Source of the DNA: Prorocentrum cordatum | Lineage: Eukaryota > Sar > Dinophyceae > Prorocentrales > Prorocentraceae | Direction of reading: 5' to 3' | Assembly: GCA_963575745.1 (NCBI GenBank) | Contig: CAUYUJ010003636.1 | Location: forward strand, 292,937 to 356,936 | Length of the DNA stretch: 64,000 nucleotides | Part shown: positions 45,694 to 54,084 of the stretch, piece by piece | Layout of the letters: the number at the start of each line of letters is the position of its first letter | Numbering within the stretch: position 1 is the stretch's first letter | Notes under the pieces: generated by a model | Database searches by the model: none | What the model saw: the letters and a program-made list of their open reading frames with translations, nothing else | What the model was told of the DNA's origin: nothing | Translations under genes and position numbers: made by a program

Positions 45694-46645
45694 CTTTTTT
45701 CGTCGGCTGCCTGTTGGTGTGAACGCAGCGAGTGCTAGGGCGGGGACACGCCTAATTCAATCACCGCCTGGCGTTGCAGATGGGGGTTCAGGACGTGACT
45801 GACGCATGACACACACACACAAACTTTGCGGTCGCCGCCCAAGCGCTCAAAGAGTCCAATCCAAACTGAGCGAAGCTACCCAGGATCGACCCTGGAAAGC
45901 CGGCAAGTGCAAGGGGGGGAAGCGCTGGCCCCTCACGGTGCAGTGGCGGGGGCCGGCGGCGAGCAAGCTGCGGCGGGGAGCAGCGGGCGGGGAGCGGCGG
46001 GCGGGGGTCGGCGCCGAAGGGGCGGTGGCGGGGGGCGGGCCAGCAGCGCCAGCGTCCGGGCCGGCAGGGGCGCGTCCCAGTGGACACGTGCGGGGGCGAA
46101 CGGCGACAGGGTGCCGAGGAGCAGCAGCCGCCGCTCGGGAGAGTCGTGCCGTGCGGGGCCCTGAGATGGCTCACGTCAGAAACTGGGACAGGAAACAGCC
46201 ACTCGCCGCGGTGAGGCGTCGCGAGTGTCCCAGTGGAGCAGGAAGAGGCCTCAGCGCAGGGTGCCCTTGAAGCCGGGGCACGCCATCGAGCCTCATGGTG
46301 GCGTGAAGCACGGGCGAAAAGAAGGCAGGACACACACACACACACACTCTGTTTGGCGCCGCGGACTCGCGCGCAGCGACGAGGCGTCGAAGGCCAAAAG
46401 GCAAGAGAGCATAGCGGCGGACGCGCGCGTCTGGGACCTCGGAAGAAGGGGCAGGAACACACGCACACACACATACACACACGCACACACGCACACATTC
46501 ACGCACGCATGTCTTTTCCTCTGGCGCGCTGGGGAGAGTCTAAATCGGCGGGCAGTGGGATATACGCATTCGCAGAGGATTGAATTCCTTGCCGTGGAAG
46601 AACGATTCTGCACATATACGCGACACACACACACACACGACAACC
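45694..46645 (-). mobile_element. series of short retroposon ends with (TG)n tails
   Basis: (CA)n runs at 45808-45822, 46329-46348, 46458-46500 and 46622-46640 separate blocks of 100-500 bases. The block to the right of 46348 starts CTGTTTGGCGCCGCGGACTC then GCGCGCAGCGACGAGGCGTC, matching 38464-38505 (CTATTTGGCGTCGCGGCTCC then GCGCGCAGCGACAGGGCGTC). On the minus strand each is an element 3' end followed by a (TG)n tail. This suggests successive 5'-truncated insertions in one orientation. Confidence 0.55.
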
Positions 46646-47393
46646 CAAGCAGAACGAATATATTTAGGCATGCCTACCCCGTTTCACGAGGCGGCGCCCG
46701 ACTCGCATTCCCCCTGGCGACCTCCAGAAATTGCAGCAGCACGTCCACAGAAGGACAACCACCATCCTCGCAGCAGCATTCAAGCATCTATGTAAAAAGT
46801 GCGGGCCGTCCAAACCCACTCATGACAAACAGGCTGACAGTCACACTCCTCCCCATGTCGCCGCACCGCCATCTTACTCATCATTGCTCGCAGCTCTCAT
46901 TATGTAACCAAGCATTCGTGTTATATGAGCAGCTTGTGCCTGGCACGAGGGGAAGTGCCTTACACTAAAGGGAATTACATGGTGATACAACATACGCCTA
47001 AGATGAAGACGACGACGAAGACCACGAAATTGACGACGACGAAGACGACGACGACAACGACGACGACGACAACGACGACAACGACGACAACGACAACGAC
47101 TACGACTACGACTACGACGGCGGCGGCGACGGCGACGAGCTAAAGTTTCGAACAAAGTGCCGCACAACAGCAACTTAACGGGAGTCGATGCCACGGCCAT
47201 GCGCTCTCAGCGTATTGCGGTCTTGAACCAACTCATACACAGCGTGAACACACGACAGCCTCTGCAGATTTCCCACTCGCAGATAGAACACTGCACCGCG
47301 GCTGCGAAACCAGATGCTTCGATCCATTGCAAGACAAACTGAAGGACAAGGCAAGACAGCCATTCCGTCAGCCTTCCCTGTCGCCAGCGGCGC
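46646..47393 (+). repeat. Cdc14 intron part with (GAC)n / (AACGAC)n array
   Basis: GAC triplets at 47003-47125; the flanks are unique. Nothing coding is supported. Confidence 0.6.
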
Positions 47394-47466
47394 TCCTCAA
47401 ACGCCAAGTTCACATGCCGGATGCCCGAATCCTCGAAGTCGCGCGGCTTGTAGGACAGCAGCCGTG
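47394..47466 (-). CDS. CDC14: Cdc14-type phosphatase, exon before the general-acid segment
   Basis: A 73-base stretch encodes RLLSYKPRDFEDSGIRHVNL, then AFE. It matches the Cdc14 pattern Arg-Leu-Asn-x3-Tyr-x3-Asp/Arg-Phe-x-Asp-x-Gly-Ile/Phe-x-His-x-x-Leu-x-Phe-x-Asp that precedes the Asp-Gly-Ser-Thr-Pro general-acid loop. The acceptor is taken as CGAGAG before CACGG. The donor is GC after TTTGAGGA, which would leave GA for an Asp codon, as expected of the family. The exon that should supply the general-acid loop was not found; the cluster of retroelements (38-46.6 kb) would lie within this intron. Assignment depends on pattern memory and is less sure than for the other two exons. Confidence 0.6.
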
Positions 47467-47989
47467 CTCTCGGGCCCTCCTCAGGCATTGCAAGGGACCC
47501 CTACGGTGAGGAACATTTGCTTAGCGTGTCGCGGGGGTGACCTCTGCGACACCTGTGCATTGCAAGCTTATGGCGAATCGTCGCTCTGCTTCATAAGATG
47601 GGAGGCTGCGAAAAGGTCGGAACGTTGATGCTTGGGGACTGGGACGTGCTTAGCGTGTCGCGCCGAAGCGTGGGACCAGAAACGGCGGCGCGGCAAGCTA
47701 GGCAAACGTTCCTGATCGTAAGCCTCCATCGGGACAGCATGGGACGGGGGTAAGGGCGGAATCCATTGTTGACTGCCCAAACTCTGGCTTTGGGTAATGC
47801 CATTGCGGCATGCCGATGTCCTCCTCGTGCGCCGGATGGTTGCACTGCACGACTACCTCATGCAAGATGAATGGGATGGATGGGATGGGAATTCAGCATG
47901 TGAGGGTGCAAGTCAAAAGGTTGGAAGGACGAACTCTCTCGACACCGTGATTCAGGTGGGTTCTTATTAGCCCCCCGCTCCTCATCACC

Positions 47990-48235
47990 CTCCTCCTCCT
48001 CCTCCTCCTCCTCCTCCTCCTCGTCAGCTTGAATTTATCTCCGCAAAGCTTTTGCGCCAGATCCCAAGGTTCCCAAACGTGCTTGATCCATCCGCGGGAC
48101 TCCCGAAGGCGGTCCTGTAGGGAGGAGGGGGAGGAGGAGGAGGAGGAGGAGGAGGAGGAGGAGGCGAGGTAAGAGAAGGAGGAGGAGGAGGAGGAGGACG
48201 ATCAAGAGGAGGAGGAGGAAGCGGGGGACCAGAGT
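47990..48235 (+). repeat. (CTC)n and (GGA)n facing arrays
   Basis: CTC triplets at 47991-48022 and GGA triplets at 48122-48215 flank about 100 bases. On the minus strand those 100 bases read RGWIKHVWEPWDLAQKLCGD, a Trp-rich text that could be an exon of an unknown gene. Confidence 0.6.
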
Positions 48236-48369
48236 GAACGTAAGATGCGTCAGCGATGCGATGCTGCAACACACCCTCCTGTCCCACGTCCCCCCATAGG
48301 TCCCTGCAAGCTTTCCTGCTCACTATAAGAGGCGCCCCCATGGAAAGATTAGCACCCCGTGGGCCTGCC

Positions 48370-48830
48370 GTCGAGGCGAGAGCCCCGCTCTGGAAACGCA
48401 GCGGAGAAGTATAGTTATGCGATTCAGCGAGGTGTCCAACAGGATCCCCAATTTGAAAAAGGGCCGCCCACGCATGTACCTGCTGCATGCAAGTCTATAG
48501 GTATGGCCATCAACTTCGAGGAAGTCTCAAGCGAGAACCCCATTTTGAAAAGGAGCCGCCCTCGTCCGCGCGGCTGCCACAAATATCAAGCTGGAGCCCA
48601 ATGTTGAAAAGGAGCCGTCCTCCATCGTTCCAAGGAGGTCTCTGGCAAAACGCCCGGCCCGCCCTACTGACACGTCCAGGTGTACGACAGGGAGAGTTAT
48701 CCATAAGGAAAAGGGATGGGGGAAGAAAAAACGGTGAAAAAAGAGGAGGTGCAAGGGCAGGAAGAGGAGGGCGAGAAGGAGAAGGAGGAGGAGGAGGACA
48801 AGGACGAGAAGGTAGGTCAAGGTCATCCCC
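48370..48830 (-). repeat. composite repeat, inverted copy: minisatellite units, GACAGGGAGAGTTATCC block, GGA-rich array
   Basis: Units with GGCGAGAGCCCCGCTCTGGA, CAATTTGAAAAAGGGCCGCC and CATTTTGAAAAGGAGCCGCC, then CTGGCAAAACGCCCGGCCCG with CGACAGGGAGAGTTATCC, then AGGAGG-rich sequence. It is colinear with 29740-30950. Confidence 0.75.
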
Positions 48831-49210
48831 GAAACTACATCCCACCTCGACTTCCCTCAGAAGTGTCCAGAAGCCGACTCGCTCTCCGACAGGCAGCATG
48901 TTCTTCCGCGCGAGACGGATATCCCGAGAAGGAAGCGACGGTAACAGCGGCACAATGATTTTCATGAGGGAAGACGCGCGGCGTCTCGGGATCGGCTGCT
49001 GTTAGAGCTGCAAGCCTGAGCACCCTGATAAACCGAATCCTTCCCCTCTTACTAACACCACGGTCGGGAACTTCTGCTCAGCGTGTCGCCGCGGCGGCCC
49101 CTGCGACACGCTATGCCTGCAAGCGGATAGCGTGTCGCTCCGCTCCGCGAGGCGGGAGGCCAGGAACTGCTCGGGGACGTCGACTCCAGGGGCCAGGAAG
49201 CGATTGCCGC

Positions 49211-49990
49211 GTGGCTCTGGAGCGTGGTAGGCCAGAACCGTCGAAAGGACACGATACCCCAAAGTTCCCGACCGTAGGTGTCCTCCCGCTTCTCCTCCTC
49301 CAACAATGGAGGCCTTTCCTGAGAGCGACAGCCCCCAGAGCCAGGCAGACCAGGAGCCGAAAGCCAGAATCCGCCCAAGACTCGGAAGCCTGGCCACCAG
49401 ACCAAGGTGCACTCACGATCTGCTCCAGACCTGCTGGAGGACTCGAAGCATCAAAATACGGCCGAAACTCGATATTCTGAGGCTCCTAGCTTTCGGAAAA
49501 ACAATGTTGCCTGGAGTACACACGCGTTCTATCTTCCTGGTCTTCCTCCTTCTACCTTGCCACAGTCAACCCATCGACGTCGACATGCTTCTTATCATGG
49601 AAGAGTGGCTGAGCTTGCACATGTTTTCAGACCGCTTACGACGCTTTCTGAATGGCAATATGTTGTTGGGGCCGCGCTGTACGAAACGGGACCACTACGG
49701 CGCGCCAGGCAACATCACAGCTCGCTCGGAGATGTTCTACACAGAGCAAGCGTTCCAAAATAAGAAGCCCTGGCTGTTGAGTAGGATGGAGCAGGAGTGT
49801 GTGCCCACCTCAGTCAAACTGTGCGACCCATCTGAATCAAAGGGTGCGCGGGCGAGGTGGCGAGCCTTCGCACGCACCACCATGCCAAAAGTGGAGAGGG
49901 GGGAGCGGGACTGACCGCATCTCCCTCGCGAGGAGTCGCTCGCGCAAACTTCGGTACTGAGCGGATCCCTCTCGCGACCGCCGAGACCCC
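49211..49990. other. region between Cdc14 and Xsc
   Basis: The Xsc stop is at 49991-49993, so the right part should be its 3' UTR. N-terminal Cdc14 exons should lie somewhere in 47.5-49.9 kb but were not recognised. A plus-strand frame at 49504-49914 was judged unsupported. Confidence 0.4.
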
Positions 49991-50249
49991 TCAAGGGCTG
50001 CCGAGCTCCACGTACCTGACCGGAGTGGTCATAGCATCGCGGCGGAACGGCTCGCCGAGCTCCTGGTTCAACACCACCTCCACCAGAGTCGTCTCGTTCC
50101 TCTTCATCTGCCCCTCGATCGCATCGGTCAGCGCGCTCTCGAGCTCCGCAGTGGTGCTGACCTTTACACCCTTCAGGCCGCATGCCTTCGCCACGGCGGC
50201 GTACTCCACGCCGTAGTTCAGCTCCGTCCCAACAAAGTTGTCAGCGTAC
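49991..50249 (-). CDS. xsc: sulfoacetaldehyde acetyltransferase (Xsc), last exon
   Basis: This exon encodes the final 85 residues and the stop, starting (W)YADNFVGTELNYGVEYAAV and ending PVRYVELGSP. It holds LGEPFRRDAM, the counterpart of the Gly-Asp-Pro-Phe-Arg-Arg-Asp-Ala signature near the C-terminus of bacterial Xsc. That signature is absent from acetolactate synthase and oxalyl-CoA decarboxylase, so it decides the family. The text EYAAVAKACGLKGVKVSTTA is the usual last helix/strand of a ThDP enzyme's pyrophosphate-binding domain. The acceptor is CCTTTAG before GTACGC. A G from this exon completes the Trp codon split with 50423-50612. The protein ends without a peroxisomal SKL-type signal. 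Confidence 0.88.
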
Positions 50250-50422
50250 CTAAAGGAACACGGAAGGGCCAACATATACACTGTTGGAGGTCCGCGCGGA
50301 TTTCTTGGATCCGCGCTGGACCCACCTCACTAGCGCCGCCAGGGGGGCCAATGCGCCGATCCGAGAAATCCGCGCGGAGCTCCGAAAGTTTACGTTTATG
50401 CAGTTGTCTCGTCTTCGCGTAC
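50250..50422 (-). mobile_element. introner-like intron, 173 bases, TIR family A
   Basis: GT-AG intron. GGTACGC spans both joints (TTGTG-GTACGCG and TTTAG-GTACGCT), like a target-site duplication. Inside are inverted repeats of roughly 40 bases: TCCGCGCGGATTTCTTGGAT on the plus strand at 50291-50310, and its inverted near-copy (ATCCGAGAAATCCGCGCGGA) at 50359-50378. The same core flanks the next intron. Confidence 0.75.
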
Positions 50423-50612
50423 CACAAGGTCGTGTTGCGCTTCTCGGCGCCCCACTGGTAGTTGCGGAAGACCACCATGGTCACGGGCTTCCAGTCATTG
50501 CGGCCGCAGGCAGTGAGCTCGTTCAGCGAGATGCCGAACGCGCCGTCGCCTGCGAAGCCCACGACGGGGACGTCGGGACAGCCGATCTTCGCGCCCAGGA
50601 TGGAGGGGAACC
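50423..50612 (-). CDS. xsc: Xsc exon with ThDP-binding motif
   Basis: This 190-base exon encodes (G)FPSILGAKIGCPDVPVVG, FAGDGAFGISLNELTACG, then RNDWKPVTMVVFRNYQWG and AEKRNTTL. Gly-Asp-Gly-Ala followed about 27 residues later by Arg-Asn-Tyr is the ThDP/Mg binding motif of the 2-oxoacid decarboxylase superfamily. The run NYQWGAEKRNT corresponds to the Asn-x-Gln-Trp-Gly-Ala-Glu-Lys block characteristic of Xsc. The acceptor is TTCAAG before GGTTCC, entering after one base of a Gly codon. The donor is GT, leaving TG of a Trp codon. All residues expected for cofactor binding are present. Confidence 0.88.
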
Positions 50613-50814
50613 CTTGAAGAAAAAACGGCATAGACAGAAACTGCTTGATCTCCGCGCGGAGTTCGTGGATCGGCGCTGGACACCTCTCCCTGGCGCGCGG
50701 AGCGCGCCAGGGGCGGCGCCGCAGGTGCCGCCAGGGGGAGGCCCAGCGCCGATCCAAGAAACCCGCGCGGAGCTCCACAGTTTATACTTGTGCCGTTTTT
50801 TCCTCTTCGAAAGC
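50613..50814 (-). mobile_element. introner-like intron, 202 bases, TIR family A, GC-AG
   Basis: GC donor (GGCTACG before GCTTTCG) and AG acceptor (CTTCAAG before GGTTCC). Terminal inverted repeats of about 70-80 bases run nearly from splice site to splice site. Plus-strand left arm: GAAAAAACGGCATAGAC, then CTCCGCGCGGAGTTCGTGG and ATCGGCGCTGG. Right arm inverted: GGAAAAAACGGCACAAG, then CTCCGCGCGGGTTTCTTGG and ATCGGCGCTGG. A central palindrome CTGGCGCGC..GCGCGCCAG lies at 50690-50711. It shares its core with the neighbouring 173-base intron. Confidence 0.8.
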
Positions 50815-51031
50815 CGTAGCCGCAGGGGCCGAAGAGGCCCGGGGCCAGGTATTTGCGCCCCTGCTCGAACGACGGGTAGGCGTTGCCGATGGCGCAGTTG
50901 TTCCCGATGTCGCTGGAGATGATGGCATCCTTCGGAAGAACGCGCTTGATGGCCCGCCACGCCTGCCGGGGCGACATCCTCTCTGGGTGCGCCGCCCTGC
51001 AGCGCTGGTTCCAGGTGGTGCCCGGGTCGTC
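50815..51031 (-). CDS. xsc: Xsc exon
   Basis: A 217-base exon encodes 72 residues and one base of a Gly codon, starting DDPGTTWNQRCRAAHPERMS and including AIISSDIGNNCAIGNAYPSF and YLAPGLFGPCGY. In ThDP enzymes this is the start of the pyrophosphate domain. SSDIGNNCAIGNAY matches the Ser/Thr-Asp-Ile-Gly-Asn segment of Xsc, and GPCGYGFPSILGAK, formed across the next junction, matches its Gly-x-Cys-Gly-Tyr-x-Phe-Pro block. MSPRQAWRAIKRVLPKDA is the helix before it. The acceptor is AAAGCAG before GACGAC. Confidence 0.88.
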
Positions 51032-51226
51032 CTGCTTTTAGGTGATGTTGGAAATGCTGGGGGCGTTCCTTTTCCGGGTTCAAGATCGACGTTGCGCTTT
51101 GCGCCATTTTCAATTCGGCTCCGCTTTGTAAGGCAATTGTGTGCCGTTCCGTTTTGGTTGGCCGAAAACCGAAAAACCGAAAACGGAGAAAAAACGCCCC
51201 CAGCGTTTTCGACATCAACTCGGGTC
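51032..51226 (-). mobile_element. introner-like intron, 195 bases, TIR family B, GA-AG
   Basis: The word AGCAGGAC spans both joints (CACGAGCAG-GACCCGAG and AAAAGCAG-GACGACC). The reading frame needs the cut after CAG, giving a GA donor. Inverted repeats of about 35 bases face each other. Plus left arm (51041-51073): GGTGATGTTGGAAATGC, TGGGGGCGTTCCTTTTCCG. Right arm inverted: TTGATGTCGAAAACGC, TGGGGGCGTTTTTTCTCCG. This TIR is unlike family A, so two introner families entered the same gene. Confidence 0.75.
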
Positions 51227-51670
51227 CTGCTCGTGGTCCATGGACTCGAGCTCCGTCGCCCAGCTATCCTTCGCGCTCTTCACCAGCGCCTCCCGGCTGG
51301 CACGGCCCGCCTCCCCGGCGGAGGGGGACAGGTGCTCCAGGAGGCCCTCAGCCACCAGGCCGGCGTCGCCCTGGATGCCCACGGCCACGGGCTTGGTAAG
51401 GCCGATGCGGTCGCTGTTGATGTCGACCTGGATCAGCTTCGCGTCCGAGGGCCAGTAGCTCATGCCGTAGGCGGGCAGCGTCGAGAAGGGGTTCAGACGC
51501 GTGCCCAGGGCCAGCACCACGTCGGCCTTCCCCATGAGCTCCATGGCGGCCTTGGAGCCGTTGTAGCCCAGCGGGCCCGCGAAGAGGGGGTGCGTGCCCG
51601 GGAAGGCATCGTTGTGCTGGTAGTTGCAGCACACGGGTGCAGACAGACGCTCGGCCAGCTTGCGCGACGC
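51227..51670 (-). CDS. xsc: Xsc exon, central domain
   Basis: The largest exon, 444 bases and 148 residues, phase 0 at both ends. It carries NYQHNDAFPGTHPLFAGPLG, YNGSKAAMELMGKADVVLAL, GTRLNPFSTLPAYGMSYW and AKLIQVDINSDRIGLTKPVA. These blocks follow bacterial Xsc almost residue for residue, from memory of that family: Tyr-Gln-His-Asn-Asp-Ala-Phe-Pro-Gly, Gly-Thr-Arg-Leu-Asn-Pro-Phe, and Ile-Gln-Val-Asp-Ile-Asn. The last 40 residues (about SPSAGEAGRASREALVKSAK) are less conserved. The acceptor is GGGGAG before GCGTCG; the donor is the GA type described for the next intron. High GC and G/C-ending codons match its neighbours, so if the gene was transferred it has adapted. Confidence 0.9.
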
Positions 51671-52384
51671 CTCCCCCGCCGCGCGAGGGGAGAGGGGACA
51701 GCAGAGTCGTGTTCGAAATTCCAAGGAAAGACTGCGGATTCGAAGGACTGGTAACGTCAGGTGTTGCGAAACACTTGAGTGTTTGAATATTCGATTATGT
51801 GGAACGAGAAGTTGTTTCTCATGCCGACGCATTAGGTTTGTGGTTATTTGGTTTGTAGAAGCAGACGTCAAAGGACGTCGTCGGGGGGGAATAGCGAGTC
51901 AGCTCGCGCAGCCTGTCTTCCTGGCAGCGGAGGCGCCCGTGCCTCGAGGAAGGCGACCGGCGGCGGGGCCGACACTGGCTACATGCAGCAATTCTTACCG
52001 CCCCCCCTTTCCCCTCCCCCCGACAGTTTTTCGTCCTCGTCGTCTGGCTTTCGGGTGGTCAGCCCTTTGGCCTCCGGCATCCGCTCGGGACGGTCCGGGC
52101 AACCCCAGAACACTCTCGGCGAGGCGCAACTGCTTGGGGTCCCAGGTTGAAGTAATGTGTTCTTTTGGGGCTAAAGCCATTTGTTCGGTGGTCAGACAAA
52201 ATCCGCCGACCCTGTCGGCGTATGTGAAACGCCTTTCTGTTTGAGTCGTCGTCGTCGTCGTTGCTATCGCCGCTCCACCCCTTTCCTTGGGCCCTCCTCC
52301 TCAAGCGATACAGCCAGACGGGAATCAAACACCGTCATAATTGATTCGAAGGGCAGCCCCTTCCCTTTGATCTCTTCCCTGGCA

Positions 52385-52765
52385 GGGGGGGGGGGGGGAG
52401 TAGCGGAGGGGGTCCCACGGAGGGTCCAGGGGGGGTCCCTAGGGTCGTAACTTCCCCCCAGCGAACCTTTGTGGACAAGGGGGACAGGGGGCGTGGCCCA
52501 CTTGTGGATAGGGGAAACTCAGGACCCCTCCCCCTGGCTCCCCCCTGCAGACAAGGGGACCACAACCACCACCACCCCTCCTCCCGAAGATCCCCCCCAG
52601 AGGCACCCTCCTCACTCTCATCTGTGAAGTTTCCCATATGCTTCCAAGAGCCCTCAGATCCGCCCCGAGGCGGCTCCAAGTGGCCACGGAGCTTCCCAAG
52701 AAGGCTCCCAAGAGGCCCCAAAGCAGACCCCACAGGCTCCCAACAGAGCCCCAAGAAGGACTCCA
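52385..52765 (+). repeat. poly-G run, G/C-rich segment and short CCAAGAGG array
   Basis: A G run at 52386-52399, then CCCCTCC-rich sequence. CCAAGAGG-type decamers lie at 52645-52765, the smallest copy of that family, here in the Xsc intron. Confidence 0.65.
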
Positions 52766-52899
52766 GAGCGTCAGCGTCGTCGTCGTCAGCGTCGTCGTCG
52801 TCGACCCCTTCAAGGTCGGCGGCACTGGCTGTAAGGACTTCCCAACATAGTATGAAGGTCAAGAACATGTATTCCAAGCTTTGGATGCGCGAGCTGTGT

Positions 52900-53260
52900 A
52901 AGCCAAAATTGACCAACCAACCCGCCACCCAACCATCTAACGAACCAACCAACTGCTCAATCGACCTGGAAAAATCTGTTCGACCCGACAACTGGACGAC
53001 GACGACGAAGAAGACGACGACGACCACGACGACGACGGAATGCAATGGAATGGAATGACATATAATGGAATGGAATGGAATGGAATGGAATGGAATACAA
53101 TGGAATGGAATGGGATGGAATGGAATGGGATGGAATATAATGGAACGGAACGGAATGAAATGGAACGGAATGGAATGGAATGGAGTTGAATGGAATGGGA
53201 TAGGATGGGATGGGATGCGATGGGATGCGATGCGATGGCATGGGATATAATGGAATGGAT
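52900..53260 (+). repeat. (CCAA)n, (GAC)n and (GGAAT)n arrays
   Basis: CCAACCAAC at 52910-52952, GACGAC at 52993-53036, then about 210 bases of GGAATGGAAT pentamers (53037-53250) drifting to GGGATGCGAT. Confidence 0.9.
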
Positions 53261-53369
53261 TGGAATGTAATGACTTGGACTGCGAAGGGAAAGAACGGAA
53301 CCACCACCGCCTGTCGGTGATCCTGCTCTTGCTCCGTCCTGTTATATTACATTAGAACCCGTTGCGTTC

Positions 53370-53567
53370 CAATCAATTCCATTCCTTTCAATCCAATAGT
53401 ATCGCATCGCATCCCATCCCATCGCATCCCATCCCATCCTATCCCATTCCATTTCCAATCCAATTCATTGCACTCCATTCGGTCGTCGTCGTCATCGTCG
53501 TCGTCTTTGTCGTTGTCCGTCGTTGTCAGTCGTCCGTGATCGTCCGTCGTCGTCCGTCGTCCGTCGT

Positions 53568-53612
<45 letters not shown>

Positions 53613-53645
53613 TCGTCATCATCATCGTTCGCGGCGTTGCCGCGT
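53370..53645 (+). repeat. inverted (ATTCC)n / (ATCCC)n array and (GTC)n array
   Basis: CCATTCC and CATCCCATCG words at 53375-53470 are the complement of the GGAAT array 120 bases to the left, forming a large potential hairpin. GTC triplets follow at 53480-53640. Confidence 0.85.
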
Positions 53646-54084
53646 GGCAAGTCGAGTTGTGTATTTCCCCCTCGGCGTTCCCACGTGCCGAGTAAAGTAG
53701 AATTGTGTGTGCTCCGCCCCGCGGCGTTGCCACGTGAAGAGCATAGAGGAATAGTACGTTGCCACGTAGCGAAATGGAGAGGAATGGCTTTGTTTAGTTC
53801 GCACCCCCCCCACAGGCGCTGTCACGTGACGAGTACAATGGAACAGTATGCTACTTGTGTTCACCCTCCAGGCGCTGCCACGTGGCAAGTCGTGGAAAAA
53901 GTGTGTTCTGCCCCAAAGCTTTGGCATGTGACATGTAGGAATTTCCGTCTCTGCTGCGTTGCAACATTGCGCATTGGATTGCGTTGGCATTGAACTGCGT
54001 GTGCGTTGCACTGCAGTGCAGCGCATTGCGTTACACTGCGCTCGCAGTTGCACGAGACTTGATTTACGGACAAGTCGAATACGA

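Larger units (their letters stand above)
47512..49210 (+). repeat. duplicated ~130-base block (47512-47650 and 49068-49205)
   Basis: The first copy has TGCTTAGCGTGTCGCGGGGG, CTCTGCGACAC, GCAAGC and GGGAGGCTGCGAAAAGGTCG. The second has TGCTCAGCGTGTCGCCGCGG, CCCTGCGACACG, GCAAGCGG and GGGAGGCCAGGAACTGCTCG. A third partial TGCTTAGCGTGTCGCGCCGA stands at 47648. The copies lie on either side of a composite repeat. Minus-strand reading gives similar peptides (RLAERSDTLSACRHSVSQ / HLMKQSDDSP then ACNAQVSQ), but no family is recognised. Confidence 0.6.

Noticed and set aside
49306-49914. Plus-strand frame of 202 codons with an internal Met (49504) followed by a hydrophobic stretch
   Set aside because: It lies opposite the expected Xsc 3' region, has no recognisable family and ends in GC-rich antisense of the Xsc flank. 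Composition alone does not support a secreted protein.
53037-53250. Human satellite contamination
   Set aside because: The pentamer array grades into GGGATGCGAT and neighbouring local repeats and lies inside a dinoflagellate-type intron, so it is native.
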